This document shows positions 14,618 to 15,781 of a DNA stretch of 15,781 nucleotides, piece after piece. The translations under genes were made by a program, and so were the position numbers. The stretch is taken from the NCBI GenBank assembly GCA_016934605.1, contig JAFGSO010000375.1:1-15781 (forward strand), written 5' to 3'. This DNA is from Calditrichota bacterium. GTDB taxonomy: Bacteria; Calditrichota; Calditrichia; RBG-13-44-9. Under the pieces are notes generated by a model. It saw only the letters and a list, made by a program, of their open reading frames with translations, searched no databases and was not told the DNA's origin. The first letter of the stretch is position 1. Every line of letters begins with the position of its first letter.

Positions 14618-15565
14618 TTATGTTGGCGGTTCAACATGAATGAATGCCAGGTCCACTTCCAGGAGAGCTTCTACTTTGTCTTTCACGGCTTCACCAATTT
14701 CATGAGCATCCTTTAAAGGAATCTCGCCGTCTACATAAATATGCATTTCCACCCGGACCCGCTGTCCCACATAATCTGCCACTACCCGGTGAACTTTTTG
14801 TACGCCTTCAACCTCGTAGGCAACATCAACAATTTTTTGGGTCAATTCATCCGAGGCTCCCCGTCCCGCAAGATAACCCAGGTTTTCTCTGATGGTAACC
14901 CAGGTAACACGGAATATCCATAAACCGACAATAACACCGGCAACCGGATCAAGCGAAGAGTGTATCAATCGGGATCCCCAGACGCCTGCCAGAGCCGCCA
15001 GTGAAGTCAGAATATCGGCCAGATTATCCTGTGCACTGGCTCGGATCGCCGGACTATAGGATTTATTCCCTATATCCCGTACGCTAAGGTACATAGCCAC
15101 TTTAATGATTGCGGCACAGATGAGTATTGCGGTGGGCCAACCGGGTTGGATTATGATAGCCTGACCCAAAAAACGCTGAATTGCCTGCCACACGGCTGTT
15201 ACACCGGCACCGGTCATCCCAATAGCAATTATCAGACTGACAAATGGTTCAAAACGACCATGACCCTGAGGATGATTTTCGTCAGCGGGCCGTTGAGAAA
15301 GATAAAGACCTATGCCCATTAAAATACTATATAGTGAATCTGAAAAAGAATTAGCAGCATCAGAAAAAACGGCGCTACTGTCCGAAATCCATGCAACAAA
15401 AGCCTTGCCAAGCGCCAGCAAAATATTCCCGCTGATGGCTATCAAAATAGCTTTACGATAAAGCCTTTTAATATGAGTATCTGGTATTTCGGAACGAACT
15501 CGCCTGACGGTCATCTCTCTCCAAAAATTTACAATAAAATTAGAAAACATTGGGATGATTTTCAA
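14618..15565 (-). CDS. Cation diffusion facilitator transporter, probably Mn2+-type
   Basis: This 315-residue inner-membrane antiporter has six transmembrane helices and a C-terminal cytoplasmic metal-binding domain (about 235-315). The loop signature HPQGHGRFE (98-106) is typical of the family. In helix 2 the site-A pair is Asn72 and Asp76 (NSFSD); in helix 5 it is Asp180 and Asp184 (DNLAD). This N-D/D-D set is the pattern reported for manganese exporters such as pneumococcal MntE, rather than the H/D-D/H-D of zinc exporters, so Mn2+ (or Fe2+) export is inferred. The TTG at 15565 has no SD; ATGs at 15550 and 15514 are alternatives, the latter directly behind GGAGAG. Family homology starts only near residue 34, so the true start is uncertain. 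Confidence 0.9.
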   Translation of the reverse strand: MKIIPMFSNFIVNFWREMTVRRVRSEIPDTHIKRLYRKAILIAISGNILLALGKAFVAWISDSSAVFSDAANSFSDSLYSILMGIGLYLSQRPADENHPQGHGRFEPFVSLIIAIGMTGAGVTAVWQAIQRFLGQAIIIQPGWPTAILICAAIIKVAMYLSVRDIGNKSYSPAIRASAQDNLADILTSLAALAGVWGSRLIHSSLDPVAGVIVGLWIFRVTWVTIRENLGYLAGRGASDELTQKIVDVAYEVEGVQKVHRVVADYVGQRVRVEMHIYVDGEIPLKDAHEIGEAVKDKVEALLEVDLAFIHVEPPT

Positions 15566-15781
15566 GAGAGAGTTTTACCTGTAGCATTCAGCAAATAAAT
15601 GACACAGGGTTTATGGGAAATGAGGGTAAGGGGAAATGGATAAAGGATAAGGCATAAGGACGCATGGCACTTATGATAAAAGACAAAGGCACAAAAAAGG
15701 CGTAGCCAGTTGGCAACAAATAAGAAAACAAGATTACAAGATTACAAGATTACAAGATTACAAGATTACAAGATTACAAGA
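15566..15781. other. Repeat-rich region upstream of the cation-efflux gene
   Basis: No gene is visible to the window edge. It holds 7-bp units TAAAGGA, TAAGGCA and TAAGGAC at 15641-15661, irregular A/G-rich sequence, an AGTTGGC unit shared with array 1, and the 8-bp tandem repeat at the end. The promoter for the minus-strand transporter should lie in the first part. Confidence 0.5.
15729..15781. repeat. Perfect 8-bp tandem repeat CAAGATTA
   Basis: Six perfect copies of CAAGATTA run from 15729 to 15776, and a partial seventh runs off the window. The flank AAGAAAA just before it matches the starts of the CAAGATA runs in arrays 1 and 3. It differs from those by one extra T, that is, an 8-bp rather than a 7-bp period. 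Confidence 0.9.

Noticed and set aside
15729..15781. CRISPR array
   Set aside because: Units are contiguous 8-bp copies without spacers, so it is a simple tandem repeat. The 7-bp arrays elsewhere likewise lack repeat-spacer structure.

Overview
The window comes from a bacterial chromosome of moderate GC with AT-rich spacers. There is no rRNA, tRNA, phage or IS gene to place it. GTG and TTG starts are common, some genes have strong Shine-Dalgarno sequences and others none. A fused single-chain GcvP, a YghZ-type aldo/keto reductase, a TGS GTPase and repeat-rich spacers would fit an uncultured FCB-type lineage (Marinimicrobia/Calditrichota-like). That placement is an inference with low confidence.

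Layout. 1-317: GC-rich hairpin cluster, then an AT-rich upstream region. 318-1500: overlapping, translationally coupled pair of a HipA-like kinase-fold protein and a DUF3037 protein. 1780-4700: a large acyl-activating enzyme fused to an acyl carrier domain and a PlsC-type acyltransferase, followed by a small protein that resembles a degenerate GHKL ATPase fold. 4701-5225: gene-free, carrying arrays of degenerate 7-bp repeats. 5226-6224: YghZ-like aldo/keto reductase. 6225-6802: gene-free, with more heptad arrays and a MITE-like inverted repeat. 6803-7024 (minus): a small putative lipoprotein. 7223-8209: Obg/DRG-like GTPase with a C-terminal TGS domain. 8360-8737: remains of a secreted-protein gene broken by three in-frame stops. 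8740-9081: structured leader of an RRM RNA-binding protein gene (9082-9393), which is closed by a good intrinsic terminator. 9599-12493: glycine dehydrogenase GcvP. 12494-13233: gene-free, with a second GC-rich palindromic element. 13234-14487 and 14618-15565 (both minus): an MJ1317-like MFS transporter and a cation diffusion facilitator whose site residues suggest manganese. 15566-15781: repeats running off the edge.

The genes are mostly independent housekeeping or accessory units rather than one pathway. Coherent units are the HipA-like/DUF3037 pair and the acyl-recycling enzyme, possibly with its small follower. GcvP stands alone, without gcvT, gcvH or lpd in the window. The most unusual features are the recurring 7-bp phased arrays in most of the larger spacers, the two GC-rich multi-hairpin elements that share a core, the AMP-binding/ACP/PlsC fusion with domain order opposite to Aas, and the HipA-like/DUF3037 pair of unknown function.
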